This document shows, piece after piece, positions 9,944 to 21,369 of a DNA stretch of 64,000 nt; the first letter of the stretch is position 1; the number at the start of each line of letters is the position of its first letter. Source of the DNA: Luteimonas sp. ANT-B3E (GTDB lineage Bacteria; Pseudomonadota; Gammaproteobacteria; Xanthomonadales; Xanthomonadaceae); the NCBI GenBank assembly GCA_001683895.1, contig LXQJ01000041.1, forward strand, positions 60,149 through 124,148. The letters run 5' to 3'. Both the position numbers and the translations under genes were made by a program. Under the pieces are notes generated by a model. It was not told where the DNA came from and did no database searches. It saw nothing but the letters and a program-made list of their open reading frames with translations.

Positions 9944-10798
9944 TCAGCGCGCGACCGTGGTCGCGGCCGCCTGCACGGCTTCCGCCGCCAGCTTGTCCAG
10001 CGCCGCGCGCAGCGCCTCGGGCGGCATGTAACCGGGCATCTGCTGGCCTTCGGCGGTGACGATCATCGGCGTGCCGGTCAACCCCACGCGCTGGCCGATG
10101 TCGTATTGCATCGCCACCGGGCTGGTGCAGGCGCGCGACTTGACGGTCTTGCCCTGCTTGGCCTCGGTCAGCGCCCGGCGGCGGTCGGGGGCGCACCACA
10201 CCGCCTCCATCTTGGCAAAGTCCTCGCTTGCCGGGCCCATGCGCGGGAAGGCGAGGTATTCGATGGCGATGCCCTGCCGGTTGTACTCGGCGATGTCCTC
10301 GTGCAGCTTGCGGCAGTAGCCGCACTCGACGTCGGTGAACACGGTTACCGTGTAGCGAGGGTCCACCGGCGCGAAGATGATGCGGTCCTTCTCCGGCACC
10401 TTCGCCAGCAGGTCGCGGCGGACCTCGGCCAGGCCGGCCTGGCTCAGGTCGCGCTTGGCGGCGACGTCGAACAGCGCGCCCTGCAGCAGGTAGCGGCCGT
10501 CGTCGGACACGTAGATCACCTGCCCGCCGACCACGACCTCGCGGAAGCCCGGCAGCGGCGCAGCGGCGATACGGTCGACCTGGACCTCGGCGTTGAGCGA
10601 GCGGATCGCGGCCATCGCACGCTCGTCCGGCGTGCCCGCGGTTGCGGCGTCGGCGATGGTCGACGGCGTGTCGCCGCCAGGCGTCGCCGGCGCCGGCGCC
10701 ATGGTGGGCGTCGCCGGGACCGCCGCATCGGGTGACGGCGCCTGGGCACAGGCGGACACGCTGGCGACGCAGAGCAGCAGGAGCAGGCAGGACTTCAT
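9944..10798 (-). CDS. dsbC: DsbC-family thiol:disulfide interchange protein (lipoprotein-like signal)
   Basis: Signal [19 protein letters not shown]; thioredoxin-fold [29 protein letters not shown]. Confidence 0.9.
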   Translation of the reverse strand: MKSCLLLLLCVASVSACAQAPSPDAAVPATPTMAPAPATPGGDTPSTIADAATAGTPDERAMAAIRSLNAEVQVDRIAAAPLPGFREVVVGGQVIYVSDDGRYLLQGALFDVAAKRDLSQAGLAEVRRDLLAKVPEKDRIIFAPVDPRYTVTVFTDVECGYCRKLHEDIAEYNRQGIAIEYLAFPRMGPASEDFAKMEAVWCAPDRRRALTEAKQGKTVKSRACTSPVAMQYDIGQRVGLTGTPMIVTAEGQQMPGYMPPEALRAALDKLAAEAVQAAATTVAR

Positions 10799-10910
10799 GC
10801 GGGGTCTCTGGCAGGCGGGCCGGATGACGCACGGCCGCAGGGGATACGCCGGATTCTCGCACGACTCGCCGGCCACCCCACCCCGTCGCCGGCACGCGTG
10901 GCGACCCGGT

Positions 10911-11867
10911 TCAGCCGCGCGGATGGTGCGCTGCGTGCAGGCGCTTGAGCTGCTCACGCGCCACGAGGGTGTAGATCTGGGTGGTCGACAGCGAGCTGTG
11001 TCCCAGCAGCATCTGCAGCGCGCGCAGGTCGGCGCCGTGGTTGAGCAGGTGGGTCGCAAAGCTGTGGCGGAGACCGTGCGGGCTGATGCGCTGGGACGCG
11101 ATGCCCGCGGTGGCCCCGTGGCGCTTGACCAGCAACCAGAAAGCCTGCCGCGTCCACGCCTCGCCGCGGGCGCCGGGGAACAGCGCCGCGACGGGGTGCC
11201 GCCCGGCCAGCGCCGGGCGCGCCTCGTCGAGGAACCGCTGCAGCCAGTGCTGCGCCTCCTCGCCCAGCGGCACCAGCCTCTCGCGGCCACCCTTGCCGGT
11301 GACCCGCAGCGCGCCCTGGCGCAGGTTGACCGCGGTCGCGGGCAGGTCGACCAGCTCGCTGACGCGCAGCCCGCAGCCGTACATCAGCTCCAGCATCGCG
11401 CGGTCGCGCAGCCCGGCGGGCGTTGCCACGTCGGGGGCCGCAAGCAGCGCCTCGATCTCCGATTCCGCCAGCGCCCTGGGCAATGCCCGCGACAGCCGCG
11501 GCGGGTCGAGCAGCGCGGTCGGGTCATCGGCGCGCGCGCGCTGGCGCACCAGCCGTCCGTAGAACGCGCGCAGCGTCGAGAGCAGCCGCGCGTTGCTGCG
11601 CGCCGCGTAGCCCGACCGGGTGCGGAAGGCGAGGTAGTCGAACAGGCCCGCACGGTCGGCATCGGCAAGCGCGCCCGCACCAGACGCGCGGCGCCAGCGT
11701 GCCAGCCCCTGCAGATCGCGCCGGTAGCCGTCCAGCGTCTGCCGCGCGGCGCCTGTCTCGGCCCACAGCGCATCGAGGAAGTGGTCGATCGCTGCCTGGT
11801 CGTCGTCGCCAGCCGGCGGCAGCGCCATCGCCTGCTCTCGGCGCCGTGCGGGGGTGGTCGGAGGCAT
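10911..11867 (-). CDS. xerD: Tyrosine recombinase XerD
   Basis: Catalytic motifs ELMYGCGLRVSELVDL, ISPHGLRHSFATHLLNHGADLRALQMLLGHSSLSTTQIYT. Confidence 0.95.
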   Translation of the reverse strand: MPPTTPARRREQAMALPPAGDDDQAAIDHFLDALWAETGAARQTLDGYRRDLQGLARWRRASGAGALADADRAGLFDYLAFRTRSGYAARSNARLLSTLRAFYGRLVRQRARADDPTALLDPPRLSRALPRALAESEIEALLAAPDVATPAGLRDRAMLELMYGCGLRVSELVDLPATAVNLRQGALRVTGKGGRERLVPLGEEAQHWLQRFLDEARPALAGRHPVAALFPGARGEAWTRQAFWLLVKRHGATAGIASQRISPHGLRHSFATHLLNHGADLRALQMLLGHSSLSTTQIYTLVAREQLKRLHAAHHPRG

Positions 11868-11912
11868 GCCCGGAGCTTAACGACGCGCGCCGGCGCTCGC
11901 TATGCTGCCGCG

Positions 11913-12425
11913 ATGCCCAATGCCATGCCGCCCGCCCCCGACGTCACCGCGCCCGCTGCGCCCGCTGCGCCGGCCGCGCTGGTCGGGCGCCGCCTGCTGG
12001 CGCTGTTCTACGACCTGTGGCCGGCGGCGGCGGTCTGGCTGCTGCTGGCGCTGCTGTTCACCGCGGGCTATACCCTTGCAGGGCATCCGCCGCGCGAGAA
12101 CATCGCCGCGCTCAGTCCGCTGCAGTGGCTGCTGTGGGGCCTGTGCTGGGTGGCCACGGGCTGGTACGCCACGCACAGCTGGGCGCGCGGCGGACAGACG
12201 CTCGGCATGCGGCCGTGGCGGCTGCGGGTACAGGGCGTTCAAGGACAGCCGCCACCCGACCGGCGACAGCTGTGGACCCGCTACGCGGTCGGCACGCTGT
12301 CGCTGCTCACCGGCGGGCTCGGCTTCTGGTGGGCGTGGATCGACCGCGAGCGCCTGGCATGGCACGACCGCGCCAGCGGTACCCGCCTGGTGCGGGTGCC
12401 CAAACCGACGTCGACACGCTCATGA
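11913..12425 (+). CDS. RDD family membrane protein
   Basis: LVGRRLLALFYDLWPAAAVW... RRQLWTRYAVGTLSLLTGGLGFWWAWIDRERLAWHDRASGTRLV. Confidence 0.88.
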   Translation: MPNAMPPAPDVTAPAAPAAPAALVGRRLLALFYDLWPAAAVWLLLALLFTAGYTLAGHPPRENIAALSPLQWLLWGLCWVATGWYATHSWARGGQTLGMRPWRLRVQGVQGQPPPDRRQLWTRYAVGTLSLLTGGLGFWWAWIDRERLAWHDRASGTRLVRVPKPTSTRS

Positions 12426-12438
12426 GCAGCGGCGCGCG

Positions 12439-13548
12439 TCAGCCGCTGCGCCGCCGGAACAGCAGCCACGACACCACCAGCATCACTGCCGGCGGAACCG
12501 CGTAGGCCAGCCGGTAGTCGAAGCCGTAGACCGCAGCCAGCTTGACGGCCTGGTTCTGCAGCAGCCAGAACCCGAGCGCGAACACGATGCCGATGAACAG
12601 CCGCCTGCCCAGACCGCCGCTGCGCAGCGAGCCGAAGGCGAACGGAATCGCGGCCAGGCACAGCGCCAGCACGTTGAGCGGGTAGAACCAGCGTCCCCAG
12701 TAGTACTCCTCGAACTCGCTGGCATCGAGGGCGTTGCGGCGCCGGTATTCGATGCCTTCTGCAAGCTGTGCACCCGACATGTAGCGCGGGCGCCAGAGGT
12801 TGCCGGCGTTGGCGGCCAGCGCCGCGGCGTCCAGCTGCGACTCCCAGCGCTCCTCCAGCACCTCGGCCTGGCTCACCGCGCGTTCCTCGAACCATGTCCG
12901 TCGCACGTTGCGAAGCAGCCAGCCGCTGGCGCGGTGCTCGGCGGTCGCGGCGTGCGCAATCGACTCCAGCCGCCCGTCGTCGGCGAACTCGAACAGGCGG
13001 ACGTCGCCGAGCTCCAGCCACGCGTCGTCGCCTTCGCTGCGCTCCTGGCCGGTCTGCGCGTTGAGGAAGATGTCGCCCTCGCGCGCCCAGAGGCCCGAGT
13101 ACTGCGCCACGATCATGTCGTCGGAGCGCGCCGATGACTTCATCGTATCGGCGGCGCGCTGCGCCACCGGCGCGACCGATTCGCCGACCACCATCATCAG
13201 GCCGGTGACCAGCAGCAGCGGCAACGCGACCGACAGGCTCAGGCGCCTGCGCGACACGCCCAGCGCACGCAGCGCGATCAGCTCCGAGGTCGCTGCCAGT
13301 TGCCCGAGGCCCATCAGCGCGCCGATCACCGCCGCGGTCGGGAACATGGTGTAGGCGCGCCGCGGCAGGGTGTAGCCGATGTAGGCGATGGCACTGCCGA
13401 CGCCATAGTTGCCGTCGCCGATGTCATCGATCTCGTTGACGCCGGCGAGCACCGCGTCCAGCCCGACCAACACCAGCCACACCATCGCCACGGTGATGCA
13501 GACCACGCGCGCGGCGTACAGGTCATGGATTCTGGGCAATCGCTTCAT
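12439..13548 (-). CDS. lptG: LPS export permease LptG
   Basis: MKRLPRIHDLYAARVVC... YjgP/YjgQ family features; overlaps lptF. Confidence 0.9.
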   Translation of the reverse strand: MKRLPRIHDLYAARVVCITVAMVWLVLVGLDAVLAGVNEIDDIGDGNYGVGSAIAYIGYTLPRRAYTMFPTAAVIGALMGLGQLAATSELIALRALGVSRRRLSLSVALPLLLVTGLMMVVGESVAPVAQRAADTMKSSARSDDMIVAQYSGLWAREGDIFLNAQTGQERSEGDDAWLELGDVRLFEFADDGRLESIAHAATAEHRASGWLLRNVRRTWFEERAVSQAEVLEERWESQLDAAALAANAGNLWRPRYMSGAQLAEGIEYRRRNALDASEFEEYYWGRWFYPLNVLALCLAAIPFAFGSLRSGGLGRRLFIGIVFALGFWLLQNQAVKLAAVYGFDYRLAYAVPPAVMLVVSWLLFRRRSG

Positions 13549-14636
13549 CGCGGCAGGGCCCGCCGCAGGCGCGGCGCGGCGACCTGGCCGTCGCGGAAGT
13601 ACATCCATGCCGACATCGCCAGCATCGGCAGCAGCAGCCACCAAAGGCCAAGGGCCGCCGGTAGCTTGCCGTCGGCAATCCACCTGCTGCCCATCAGCAT
13701 CAGGTTGATGCCCACGACATAGGCAAGGAAGCCCATCAGCATGCGGCCGTAGCGCGCCTGCCGTGGCGGGCTGCGCGCCAGTGGCACCGCCATCAGCGCG
13801 AACGCCAGCGCCAGCAGCGGCGGCGCGATGCGCGCGTGCAGCTGGGCCCGCGCCTCCGGCCGTCCGTCGCCCAGCAGCGCCCGCGTCGTTGCCAGTTCGG
13901 GGTCGTCATCCGCCACGCTGGTGTCGCCGTCCGGCAGCTGCAGCTCGTTGCTCTCGTAGCGCATCAGCCGGAAATCACGCCCGGCACCCATCGGCCCCTC
14001 GACCCGGAAACCGTCGTCCAGGGTCAGGAACCGCGCATCCCCGTCCACGCTCAGCGAGCCGCCCAGCGCGGTGGTCACGTCGAGGCGGTCGTCGGACTGC
14101 TGGTAGACAAACACACGTCCCAGGCGGGTGCCGTCGTTCGACATCGACCCCACGTAGACCACGCCGCCGCCGCCCGGCAGCTCGACGAAGCGCCCGGCTT
14201 CCAGCCCGGCGACCAGCAGGCTGCGATTGCCCTCGGCGATCATGCGCTGCGAGTACGCGTTCGCCCAGGGACCCAGCCACAGCGAGCACAGCGCGATCAG
14301 CGCCAGCACCGGCACCACCACCAGCATCACCGGGCGCAGCAGCCGCACCGGGCCGACACCGGTTGCCGTCAGCACCGGCATCTCGGAGTCGCGGTACAGG
14401 CGTCCCACGCCCAGCAGCAGCCCAAGCATCAGGCCGAGCGGCAGGATCAGCGGCAGGTAGTTCAGCACCTGCAGGCCGAGCTGGGACAGCATCATCCCCG
14501 CGGGAACGCGGCCGCGCGCGATGTCGCTGAGGACGTCGGCGAATACCCCGCCGAGGCTCACGATCATCAGCACCACCAGCGCCGCGAACGTCGCCTGGGC
14601 GAATTCGCGGGACAGGTAGGAGTCGAGCTTCGGCAT
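13545..14636 (-). CDS. lptF: LPS export permease LptF
   Basis: MPKLDSYLSREFAQATFAALVVLMIVSLGG...; YjgP/YjgQ family; adjacent to lptG and divergent from pepA, a common arrangement. Confidence 0.9.
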   Translation of the reverse strand: MPKLDSYLSREFAQATFAALVVLMIVSLGGVFADVLSDIARGRVPAGMMLSQLGLQVLNYLPLILPLGLMLGLLLGVGRLYRDSEMPVLTATGVGPVRLLRPVMLVVVPVLALIALCSLWLGPWANAYSQRMIAEGNRSLLVAGLEAGRFVELPGGGGVVYVGSMSNDGTRLGRVFVYQQSDDRLDVTTALGGSLSVDGDARFLTLDDGFRVEGPMGAGRDFRLMRYESNELQLPDGDTSVADDDPELATTRALLGDGRPEARAQLHARIAPPLLALAFALMAVPLARSPPRQARYGRMLMGFLAYVVGINLMLMGSRWIADGKLPAALGLWWLLLPMLAMSAWMYFRDGQVAAPRLRRALPR

Positions 14637-14784
14637 CCAGCGCCCTTGCTTTAGGATGGGAGGTCGTCCATGCCGCGCTGGCGCGGATGTCCGCGAGGCG
14701 GAAGTTGCCCGCCAACGGCGCCCTGCCGCCCAACCGGGCCGCGTGATTGTAAGCACCTGACCACGGAGCACACCAAGAAACGCC

Positions 14785-16269
14785 ATGACCCTCGAATTCA
14801 CACTGAACCAGCATGCCCCCGTTTCCGCCGACGTCGACTGCCTCGTGGTAGGCGTGTTCGCGAACCAGACCCTCACCGACGCTGCGCAGGCGGTGGACGG
14901 CGCCAGTGACGGCCGCCTCGGGGCGCTGGTCGAGCGCGGCGACGTGTCCTCCAAGACCGGGCGCACGACCCTGCTGCACGACGTCACCGGCGTGACCGCG
15001 CCACGGGTGCTGGTGGTCGGGCTGGGCGAGCAGGCCAAGTTCGGAGTGCCGCAGTACCTCAAGGCGGTGGGCGACGCCGCGCGCGCGCTGCGTACCGGTC
15101 CCTGCCGCTCGGCGCTGCTGACGCTGCCGCAGGTCGAGGTGACCGGCCGCGACGCCGCCTGGCGCATCCGCGAGGCGGTCGTCGCCACCAGCCACGCCTG
15201 CTATCGCTACCTCGCCACCCTGGGCGAGAAGAACAAGAAGCGGGAGGAGACCGGCCTCACCACGCTGGCGATCGCCGGCGCCGACGAAGCCGCGCTGGCG
15301 CAGGGCAGGGCGATCGCGGCGGGCGTGGCGTTCGCGCGCGAGCTCGGCCACCTGCCGCCCAATATCTGCAACCCGGCATACCTTGCGTCGCAGGCGCAGG
15401 ACTTCGCCGCGAAGTTCGACCGCGCCAGCTGCGAAGTGCTGGAGCGTGCCGACATGGAGGCGCTGGGCATGGGCTCGCTGCTGGCGGTCGCCCGCGCATC
15501 GGCCAACCCGCCCAAGCTCATAGTGCTGCAGTGGCGCAACGGCGGCGACGCCAGGCCCTACGTGCTGGTTGGCAAGGGCATTACCTTCGACACCGGGGGC
15601 ATCAACCTCAAGACGCAGGGCGGCGTCGAGGAGATGAAGTACGACATGTGCGGCGCCGCGGGCGTCATGGGCACCTTCGTGTCCGCGGTCGGGCTGCAGC
15701 TGCCGGTCAACCTGGTGGTGGTGGTGCCGGCGGTCGAGAACGCCATCGACGGCGACGCCTACCGCCCGTCCGACGTCCTCACCTCGATGTCGGGCACGAC
15801 CATCGAGGTCGGCAACACCGACGCCGAAGGCCGCCTGATCCTGTGCGATGCGCTGACCTACGCCCAGCGCTTCGAGCCGCAGGCGCTGGTCGACGTCGCC
15901 ACCCTCACCGGTGCGTGCATGGTCGCGCTGGGCCGCTACGCCAGCGGGCTGATGACCAAGCACGACGATCTCGGCGCCGAGCTGCTGGCTGCCGGCGAGC
16001 AGACCTTCGACCGCGCGTGGCGGCTGCCGCTGTGGGACGAGTACCAGGGAATGATCGATTCGACCTTCGCCGACGTCTACAACATCGGCGGGCGCTGGGC
16101 CGGCGCGATCACCGCGGGCTGCTTCCTGTCGCGGTTCACCGAGGGCCAGCGCTGGGCGCACATCGACATCGCCGGCTCCGCCAGCGGCGACGGCAAAAAC
16201 GGGCTGGCCACCGGCCGCCCGGTCGGGCTGCTGTCGCAGTGGCTGATGGACCGCGCCGCGGAGGCGTGA
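14785..16269 (+). CDS. pepA: Leucyl aminopeptidase
   Basis: M17 motifs [15 protein letters not shown] and [17 protein letters not shown]. Confidence 0.97.
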   Translation: MTLEFTLNQHAPVSADVDCLVVGVFANQTLTDAAQAVDGASDGRLGALVERGDVSSKTGRTTLLHDVTGVTAPRVLVVGLGEQAKFGVPQYLKAVGDAARALRTGPCRSALLTLPQVEVTGRDAAWRIREAVVATSHACYRYLATLGEKNKKREETGLTTLAIAGADEAALAQGRAIAAGVAFARELGHLPPNICNPAYLASQAQDFAAKFDRASCEVLERADMEALGMGSLLAVARASANPPKLIVLQWRNGGDARPYVLVGKGITFDTGGINLKTQGGVEEMKYDMCGAAGVMGTFVSAVGLQLPVNLVVVVPAVENAIDGDAYRPSDVLTSMSGTTIEVGNTDAEGRLILCDALTYAQRFEPQALVDVATLTGACMVALGRYASGLMTKHDDLGAELLAAGEQTFDRAWRLPLWDEYQGMIDSTFADVYNIGGRWAGAITAGCFLSRFTEGQRWAHIDIAGSASGDGKNGLATGRPVGLLSQWLMDRAAEA

Positions 16270-16292
16270 CCACAGCGACCGGCCAGACCGCG

Positions 16293-16715
16293 ATGCCGCG
16301 CGCCGATTTCTACCTGATCGCCAAGGAGCGGTTCCGCGAGGAGCCGCTGCGGCTGGTGTGCGAGCTCGTCCGCAAGGCCTTCGAGGCCGACCTGTGGACG
16401 CTGGTGCTGGCGCGCGACGAGGAGCAGGCCGAGGCGATCGACGGCCTGCTGTGGGACATGGGCGACGACGCCTACATCCCGCACCAGATGGCCGGCGACG
16501 AGGAGGACGACCTGTCGCCGGTGCTGATCGCCACGCCGGACATGGACGTGCCGCTGCGCGCGGTGGTGGTCAACCTGCGCGACGCGGTGGTGCCCGCGGG
16601 CTTCGACCGCGTGCTTGAGGTGGTGCCCGACGACGAGGCGGCGCGCGGTCCGCTGCGCGAGCGCTGGAAGCAGTACAAGGCGCGCGGGCTCGACGTTGCC
16701 AAGCACGACATGTAG
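16293..16715 (+). CDS. holC: DNA polymerase III subunit chi
   Basis: [56 protein letters not shown]; between pepA and valS. Confidence 0.92.
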   Translation: MPRADFYLIAKERFREEPLRLVCELVRKAFEADLWTLVLARDEEQAEAIDGLLWDMGDDAYIPHQMAGDEEDDLSPVLIATPDMDVPLRAVVVNLRDAVVPAGFDRVLEVVPDDEAARGPLRERWKQYKARGLDVAKHDM

Positions 16716-16767
16716 CCGTCGCGGCGGCACCGCCGCCGCGGCCACCCGACACCTGCAGGCACCCACC

Positions 16768-19704
16768 ATGACCACCACCCTGTCCCCCGGCTACGACCCC
16801 ACCCAGTTCGAGGCGAGGCTGTACGCGCAGTGGGAGTCGAGCGGCGCGTTCGCGGCCACCGGCGACGGCCCCGCGTACAGCATCCTGCTGCCGCCGCCCA
16901 ACGTCACCGGCACCCTGCACATGGGGCACGCGTTCCAGCACACGCTGCAGGACGCGCTGGTGCGCTACCACCGCATGCGCGGCTTCCGCACGCTGTGGCA
17001 GATGGGCACCGACCACGCCGGCATCGCCACCGAGATGGTCGTGGCACGCAACCTCGCGCTCGAGGGCCAGGGCGAGACCCGCGACTCGCTGGGCCGCGAC
17101 GGCTTCATCGACCGCGTCTGGCGCTGGAAGGGCCACTCCGGCGACACCATCGAGCGCCAGATGCGCCGGCTGGGCACGTCCGGCGACTGGTCGCGCGCGA
17201 TGTTCACCATGGACCCGCTGGCGTCCGACGCGGTGGTCGAGGCCTTCGTGCGCCTGTACGAGCAGGGCCTGGTGTATCGCGGCAAGCGGCTGGTCAACTG
17301 GGACCCGGTGCTGGGCACCGCGATCTCCGACCTCGAGGTTGTCAACGCCGAGGAGGACGGGTCCCTATGGTCGATCGCCTATCCGCTCGCCGACGGCGCC
17401 GACTACGAGCACGTGGTGCACGACGCCGACGGCCGCGAGGTCTCGCGCGAGCGCCGCGACTACCTGGTGGTGGCGACCACGCGTCCGGAGACAATGCTCG
17501 GAGACACCGCAGTGATGGTGCATCCCGACGATGCGCGCTACGCGCACCTCGTCGGCCGCAGCGTGACCCTGCCGCTTACCGGCCGCACCATTCCGATCAT
17601 TGCGGATGCCTATGTCGATCGCGCGTTCGGCACCGGCGTGGTCAAGGTGACGCCGGCCCACGACTTCAACGATTACGCGGTCGGGCAGCGGCACGGGCTG
17701 CCGGTGATCAACATCCTGACGCCGGCCGCGAAAATTATTGATTCGAGCAGCTACAGGGTGCGTCGCGAGGGCGAGAACCCGCGCGACCCCATCCTCAGCC
17801 TCGAACGCGATGCACTGCCGTTCGACATCGGCATCCCGGAGAAGTACTGCGGCCTGGACCGCTACGACGCCCGTGCCGCGATCGTCGCCGACCTCGACGC
17901 GCTCGGCCTGCTGGTCGAGACCGCGCCGCACAAGCTGCAGGTACCGCGCGGGGACCGCACCGGACAGGCCATCGAGCCCTTCCTGACCGACCAGTGGTTC
18001 GTGAAGATGGACGCGCTGGCCGAGCGCGGCCTCGCGCGCTTCGAGGGCCGCGACGACGCGGCCGCGGACATCCGCTTCGTGCCGCCCAACTGGATCAACA
18101 CCTACCGCCACTGGATGCACAACATCCAGGACTGGTGCATCAGCCGCCAGCTCTGGTGGGGGCACCGCATCCCGGCGTGGTACGACGCGCAGGGCAACGC
18201 CCACGTCGGCCGCGACGAGGCCGATGCGCGCGCGCGCGCCGGCCTGTCCGACGACGTCGCGCTGACCCGGGACGCCGACGTGCTGGAGACCTGGTTCTCG
18301 TCGGGTATCTGGCCGATCAGCACGATGGGCTGGCCCGGCGCCGACGCCATGCGCGAGCGCGGCTTCGCGGACTTCGTGCCATCCAGCGTGTTGGTTACCG
18401 GCTTCGACATCATCTTCTTCTGGGTCGCGCGCATGGTCATGCTGACCGACGCGCTGACCGGGCAGGTGCCGTTCCGCGATGTCTACATCACCGGCCTGGT
18501 GCGCGACAAGGAAGGCCAAAAGATGTCGAAGTCGAAGGGCAACATCCTCGACCCGCTGGACATCATTGACGGCATCGACCTCGAGGCGCTGGTCTCCAAG
18601 CGCACCGCCGGGCTGATGAACCCGAAGGACGCGCACAAGATCGAACGCGCGACGCGCAAGGACTTCCCCGACGGCATCCCGGCGTTCGGCGCCGACGCGC
18701 TGCGCTTCACCATGGTCGCGCTCGCCGGTCCGGGCCGCGACATCAAGTTCGACCTCGGCCGCGCCGACGGCTACCGGAACTTCTGCAACAAGCTGTGGAA
18801 CGCCACCCGCTTCGTGCTGATGCACACCGAATCGCTACCCGTGCGCACGGAGGACGCGGCGATGCCCGCCACCGACGCCGAGCAGTGGATCCTGGCGCGG
18901 CTGGCGCGGGTGGAGGCGCAAGCGGCCGCGCACTTCGCCGGCTACCGCTTCGACCTGCTGGCGCAGGCGCTGTACGAGTTCGCGTGGAACGACTTCTGCG
19001 ACTGGTTCGTCGAGCTCGCCAAGCCGGCGCTGTCGGGCGACGACGCCACGGCCGCCGACAGCACGCGGCGCACGCTGCTGCGCGTCCTGGAGGCGCTGCT
19101 GCGTCTGCTGCACCCGTTGGTGCCGTTCGTCACCGAGGAGCTGTGGCAGCAAGTCGCGCCGCGGCTGGGCATCGCCGGCGACAGCATCAGCCTGCAGCCC
19201 TACCCGGCCGGGGACGGCGACGCCGCGGCGTACGCACGCGCCGAGGGCGGCGTCGAATGGCTGCGGCAGATGGTGTCCGCGCTGCGCCGCATCCGCAGCG
19301 AGCTCGGCGTGTCGCCGGCGCGGCCCGTCACGCTGCTGCTGCAGGGCGGCAGCGCGGACGACCACGCGCGCGCCGCGCGCTACGCGACGCAGCTGCGCTT
19401 CCTCAACCGGATCGAGCGCATCGACACGCTGGTCGGGGAGCCGCCGCCTGCCGCCGCCGCGCTGGTCGGCGACCTGCGGCTGTACGTGCCGCTCGAGGGC
19501 CTCGTCGACCTCGATGCCGAGCGCACGCGGCTGGACAAGGAGCTCAAGCGGGTCTCGGGCGAGCTGGCAAAGTCGCAGGGCAAGCTGGCCAGCGATACAT
19601 TCGTCAGTAACGCCCCGGAAGCGGTGGTGGTGCAGGAGCGCCAGCGCCTGGCCGACTGGACCGCGCAGCGCGACGCGCTGGCGGCGCAGCGGGCGCGGCT
19701 GTAA
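16768..19704 (+). CDS. valS: Valyl-tRNA synthetase
   Basis: [15 protein letters not shown] (HIGH), KMSKSKGN (KMSKS), class I aaRS length (978 aa), C-terminal coiled coil. Confidence 0.98.
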   Translation: MTTTLSPGYDPTQFEARLYAQWESSGAFAATGDGPAYSILLPPPNVTGTLHMGHAFQHTLQDALVRYHRMRGFRTLWQMGTDHAGIATEMVVARNLALEGQGETRDSLGRDGFIDRVWRWKGHSGDTIERQMRRLGTSGDWSRAMFTMDPLASDAVVEAFVRLYEQGLVYRGKRLVNWDPVLGTAISDLEVVNAEEDGSLWSIAYPLADGADYEHVVHDADGREVSRERRDYLVVATTRPETMLGDTAVMVHPDDARYAHLVGRSVTLPLTGRTIPIIADAYVDRAFGTGVVKVTPAHDFNDYAVGQRHGLPVINILTPAAKIIDSSSYRVRREGENPRDPILSLERDALPFDIGIPEKYCGLDRYDARAAIVADLDALGLLVETAPHKLQVPRGDRTGQAIEPFLTDQWFVKMDALAERGLARFEGRDDAAADIRFVPPNWINTYRHWMHNIQDWCISRQLWWGHRIPAWYDAQGNAHVGRDEADARARAGLSDDVALTRDADVLETWFSSGIWPISTMGWPGADAMRERGFADFVPSSVLVTGFDIIFFWVARMVMLTDALTGQVPFRDVYITGLVRDKEGQKMSKSKGNILDPLDIIDGIDLEALVSKRTAGLMNPKDAHKIERATRKDFPDGIPAFGADALRFTMVALAGPGRDIKFDLGRADGYRNFCNKLWNATRFVLMHTESLPVRTEDAAMPATDAEQWILARLARVEAQAAAHFAGYRFDLLAQALYEFAWNDFCDWFVELAKPALSGDDATAADSTRRTLLRVLEALLRLLHPLVPFVTEELWQQVAPRLGIAGDSISLQPYPAGDGDAAAYARAEGGVEWLRQMVSALRRIRSELGVSPARPVTLLLQGGSADDHARAARYATQLRFLNRIERIDTLVGEPPPAAAALVGDLRLYVPLEGLVDLDAERTRLDKELKRVSGELAKSQGKLASDTFVSNAPEAVVVQERQRLADWTAQRDALAAQRARL

Positions 19705-19722
19705 CGAGGCACCGCACAGGGC

Positions 19723-20226
19723 CTAGTCTTCCAGCAGCTCCAGCGCCATGACGATCGCGTCTTCGCGCCCCTGCCGCGCCGGGTAGTAGCGCGGGCGGCG
19801 CCCGATCTCGTTGAAGCCGGTGTCGTGGTACAGCGCGAGCGCCGCCGGGTTGGACGGCCGCGCCTCGAGGAACACGCGCGCGATGCGGTGCCCGCGCGCG
19901 ATGCCGAGAATCGCCTGCAGCAGGCGCCGGCCGTGGCCACGGCCCTGACACACGGGATCCACGCACAGGTTGAGCAGGTGGGCCTCGTCGACGGCGAGGC
20001 TCAGCACCGCGTAGCCGACGATGTGGCCGTCGTCGACCAGCAGCCACATGGGGTACTGCGCGCGTAGGCAGTCGCGGAAGATGCCGGGCGTCCACGGGAA
20101 CGGGTACGCGCGCAGTTCGACTTCCATCACCTCGGCCAGGTCGGCGTCGCGCATCGGTCGCAACGCCGGCACGGTTCGATGCGTCGAGGCGGCGTCGCGT
20201 GCAACGTCCCTTGCGCCGGCGCTCAC
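19723..20226 (-). CDS. rimI: Ribosomal protein S18-alanine N-acetyltransferase (GNAT)
   Basis: GNAT motif VDPVCQGRGHGRRLLQAILGIA and RPSNPAALALYHDTGFNEIGRRPRYY. Start uncertain (GTG 20226 or ATG 20154). Confidence 0.85.
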   Translation of the reverse strand: MSAGARDVARDAASTHRTVPALRPMRDADLAEVMEVELRAYPFPWTPGIFRDCLRAQYPMWLLVDDGHIVGYAVLSLAVDEAHLLNLCVDPVCQGRGHGRRLLQAILGIARGHRIARVFLEARPSNPAALALYHDTGFNEIGRRPRYYPARQGREDAIVMALELLED

Positions 20227-20489
20227 GGCCGCCCGGTGCCGACGCGCAGCGCGCGCAGTCGCGGCCACAGCGCGCGCTTGGCCCCGGGGTCGCCTCGCAG
20301 CCGCGCCGTCGCCGGCCACGCCTCGACCAGCGCGTGCGCATCGGGATCGTCCGGGCGTCGTGCGGCTGCCCGCAGCAGGGCATGCAGCAGCGGATCATCG
20401 GGCAGGCGCGGGCGCTCCGGGCCGCTGTGCCGCAGCAGCTGATGGCCAAGCGCTTCCAGCACCTCGCGCTGGAACGGATCCCAGTTCAC
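20223..20489 (-). CDS. Small hypothetical protein between pssA and rimI
   Basis: GTG at 20489 (VNWDPFQREVLEALGHQLLRHSGPERPRLPDDPLLHALLRAAARRP...); overlaps neighbouring starts and stops on both sides. Confidence 0.6.
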   Translation of the reverse strand: MNWDPFQREVLEALGHQLLRHSGPERPRLPDDPLLHALLRAAARRPDDPDAHALVEAWPATARLRGDPGAKRALWPRLRALRVGTGRP

Positions 20490-21259
20490 GCCCCGGCCGC
20501 GCCCGGTCGCTGGCGCCGGCGCCACGCCCACTGCACCGGACCCGACAGCGCATACGCCACCGACACCGCCAGCAGCGTCTTGGGTGGATCGATCCAGAGC
20601 GCAATCAGCGCCGCGACCGCGATCAGCAGCGCCACGAACGGCACCCGGTCCGATCCCGGTCCGCTGCGGCTGCCCTTGAAGCTGCTGTAGCGGATACGGC
20701 TGACCATGAGCAGGCCACTGACGATGGTGATCGCCAGCGCCAGGTAGCGCAGCGGCGCGCCGCCGAGGTCGAGGGTGTGCAGCGTCCACACCGAACTCGC
20801 CATCAGTCCGGCCGCGGCCGGACTCGCCAGACCGATGAACCAGCGCTTGTCGACCTGCCCGACCTGGCTGTTGAACCGCGCCAGCCGCAGCGCGGCGCAC
20901 GCGGCATACAGGAACGCCGCCAGCCAGCCGACCTTGCCCAGCGTGCTGCCGTCCACGCGCATCGCCACCAGCGACCAGTGGTACATCACCAGCGCCGGCG
21001 CCATGCCAAAGCTCACCAGGTCGGCCAGCGAGTCGTACTGCACGCCGAACTCGGTCTGCGTATTGGTCAGCCGCGCGACCCTTCCGTCGAGCCCGTCGAG
21101 GACGCCGGCGACGAAGATCGCCATGCACGCCGCCTCGAACCGGCCCTGCGAGGCAGCAATGATCGCGAAGAAGCCGCCGAACAGCCCCGCCGTGGTCAGC
21201 AGGTTGGGCAGCAGGTAGATGCCGCGTGCGCGCCGCGGCGGAAGCCCGTTGTCGTCCAT
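20486..21259 (-). CDS. pssA: CDP-diacylglycerol--serine O-phosphatidyltransferase
   Basis: CDP-alcohol phosphotransferase motif DGLDGRVARLTNTQTEFGVQYDSLADLVSFGMAPA. Confidence 0.95.
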   Translation of the reverse strand: MDDNGLPPRRARGIYLLPNLLTTAGLFGGFFAIIAASQGRFEAACMAIFVAGVLDGLDGRVARLTNTQTEFGVQYDSLADLVSFGMAPALVMYHWSLVAMRVDGSTLGKVGWLAAFLYAACAALRLARFNSQVGQVDKRWFIGLASPAAAGLMASSVWTLHTLDLGGAPLRYLALAITIVSGLLMVSRIRYSSFKGSRSGPGSDRVPFVALLIAVAALIALWIDPPKTLLAVSVAYALSGPVQWAWRRRQRPGAAGA

Positions 21260-21369
21260 GGCGGCAGTGTATCCGCTCGCCCCTGCGCGCCACCGACTCG
21301 GCCTCCAGGGGGACGGATCTACGGCAACCCGTGGTGCACGCGTCGTCTTGAAAGAAGCGTGTGCTGCCG

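Noticed and set aside
9944-11290. 448-aa fused ORF joining XerD-frame sequence to DsbC
   Set aside because: Upstream part is antisense/out-of-frame relative to xerD; signal peptide at 10798 marks the real dsbC start.
10911-11867. xerD as an integron or phage integrase marking a mobile island
   Set aside because: Matches housekeeping XerD and sits among conserved genes; no att sites or cargo seen.
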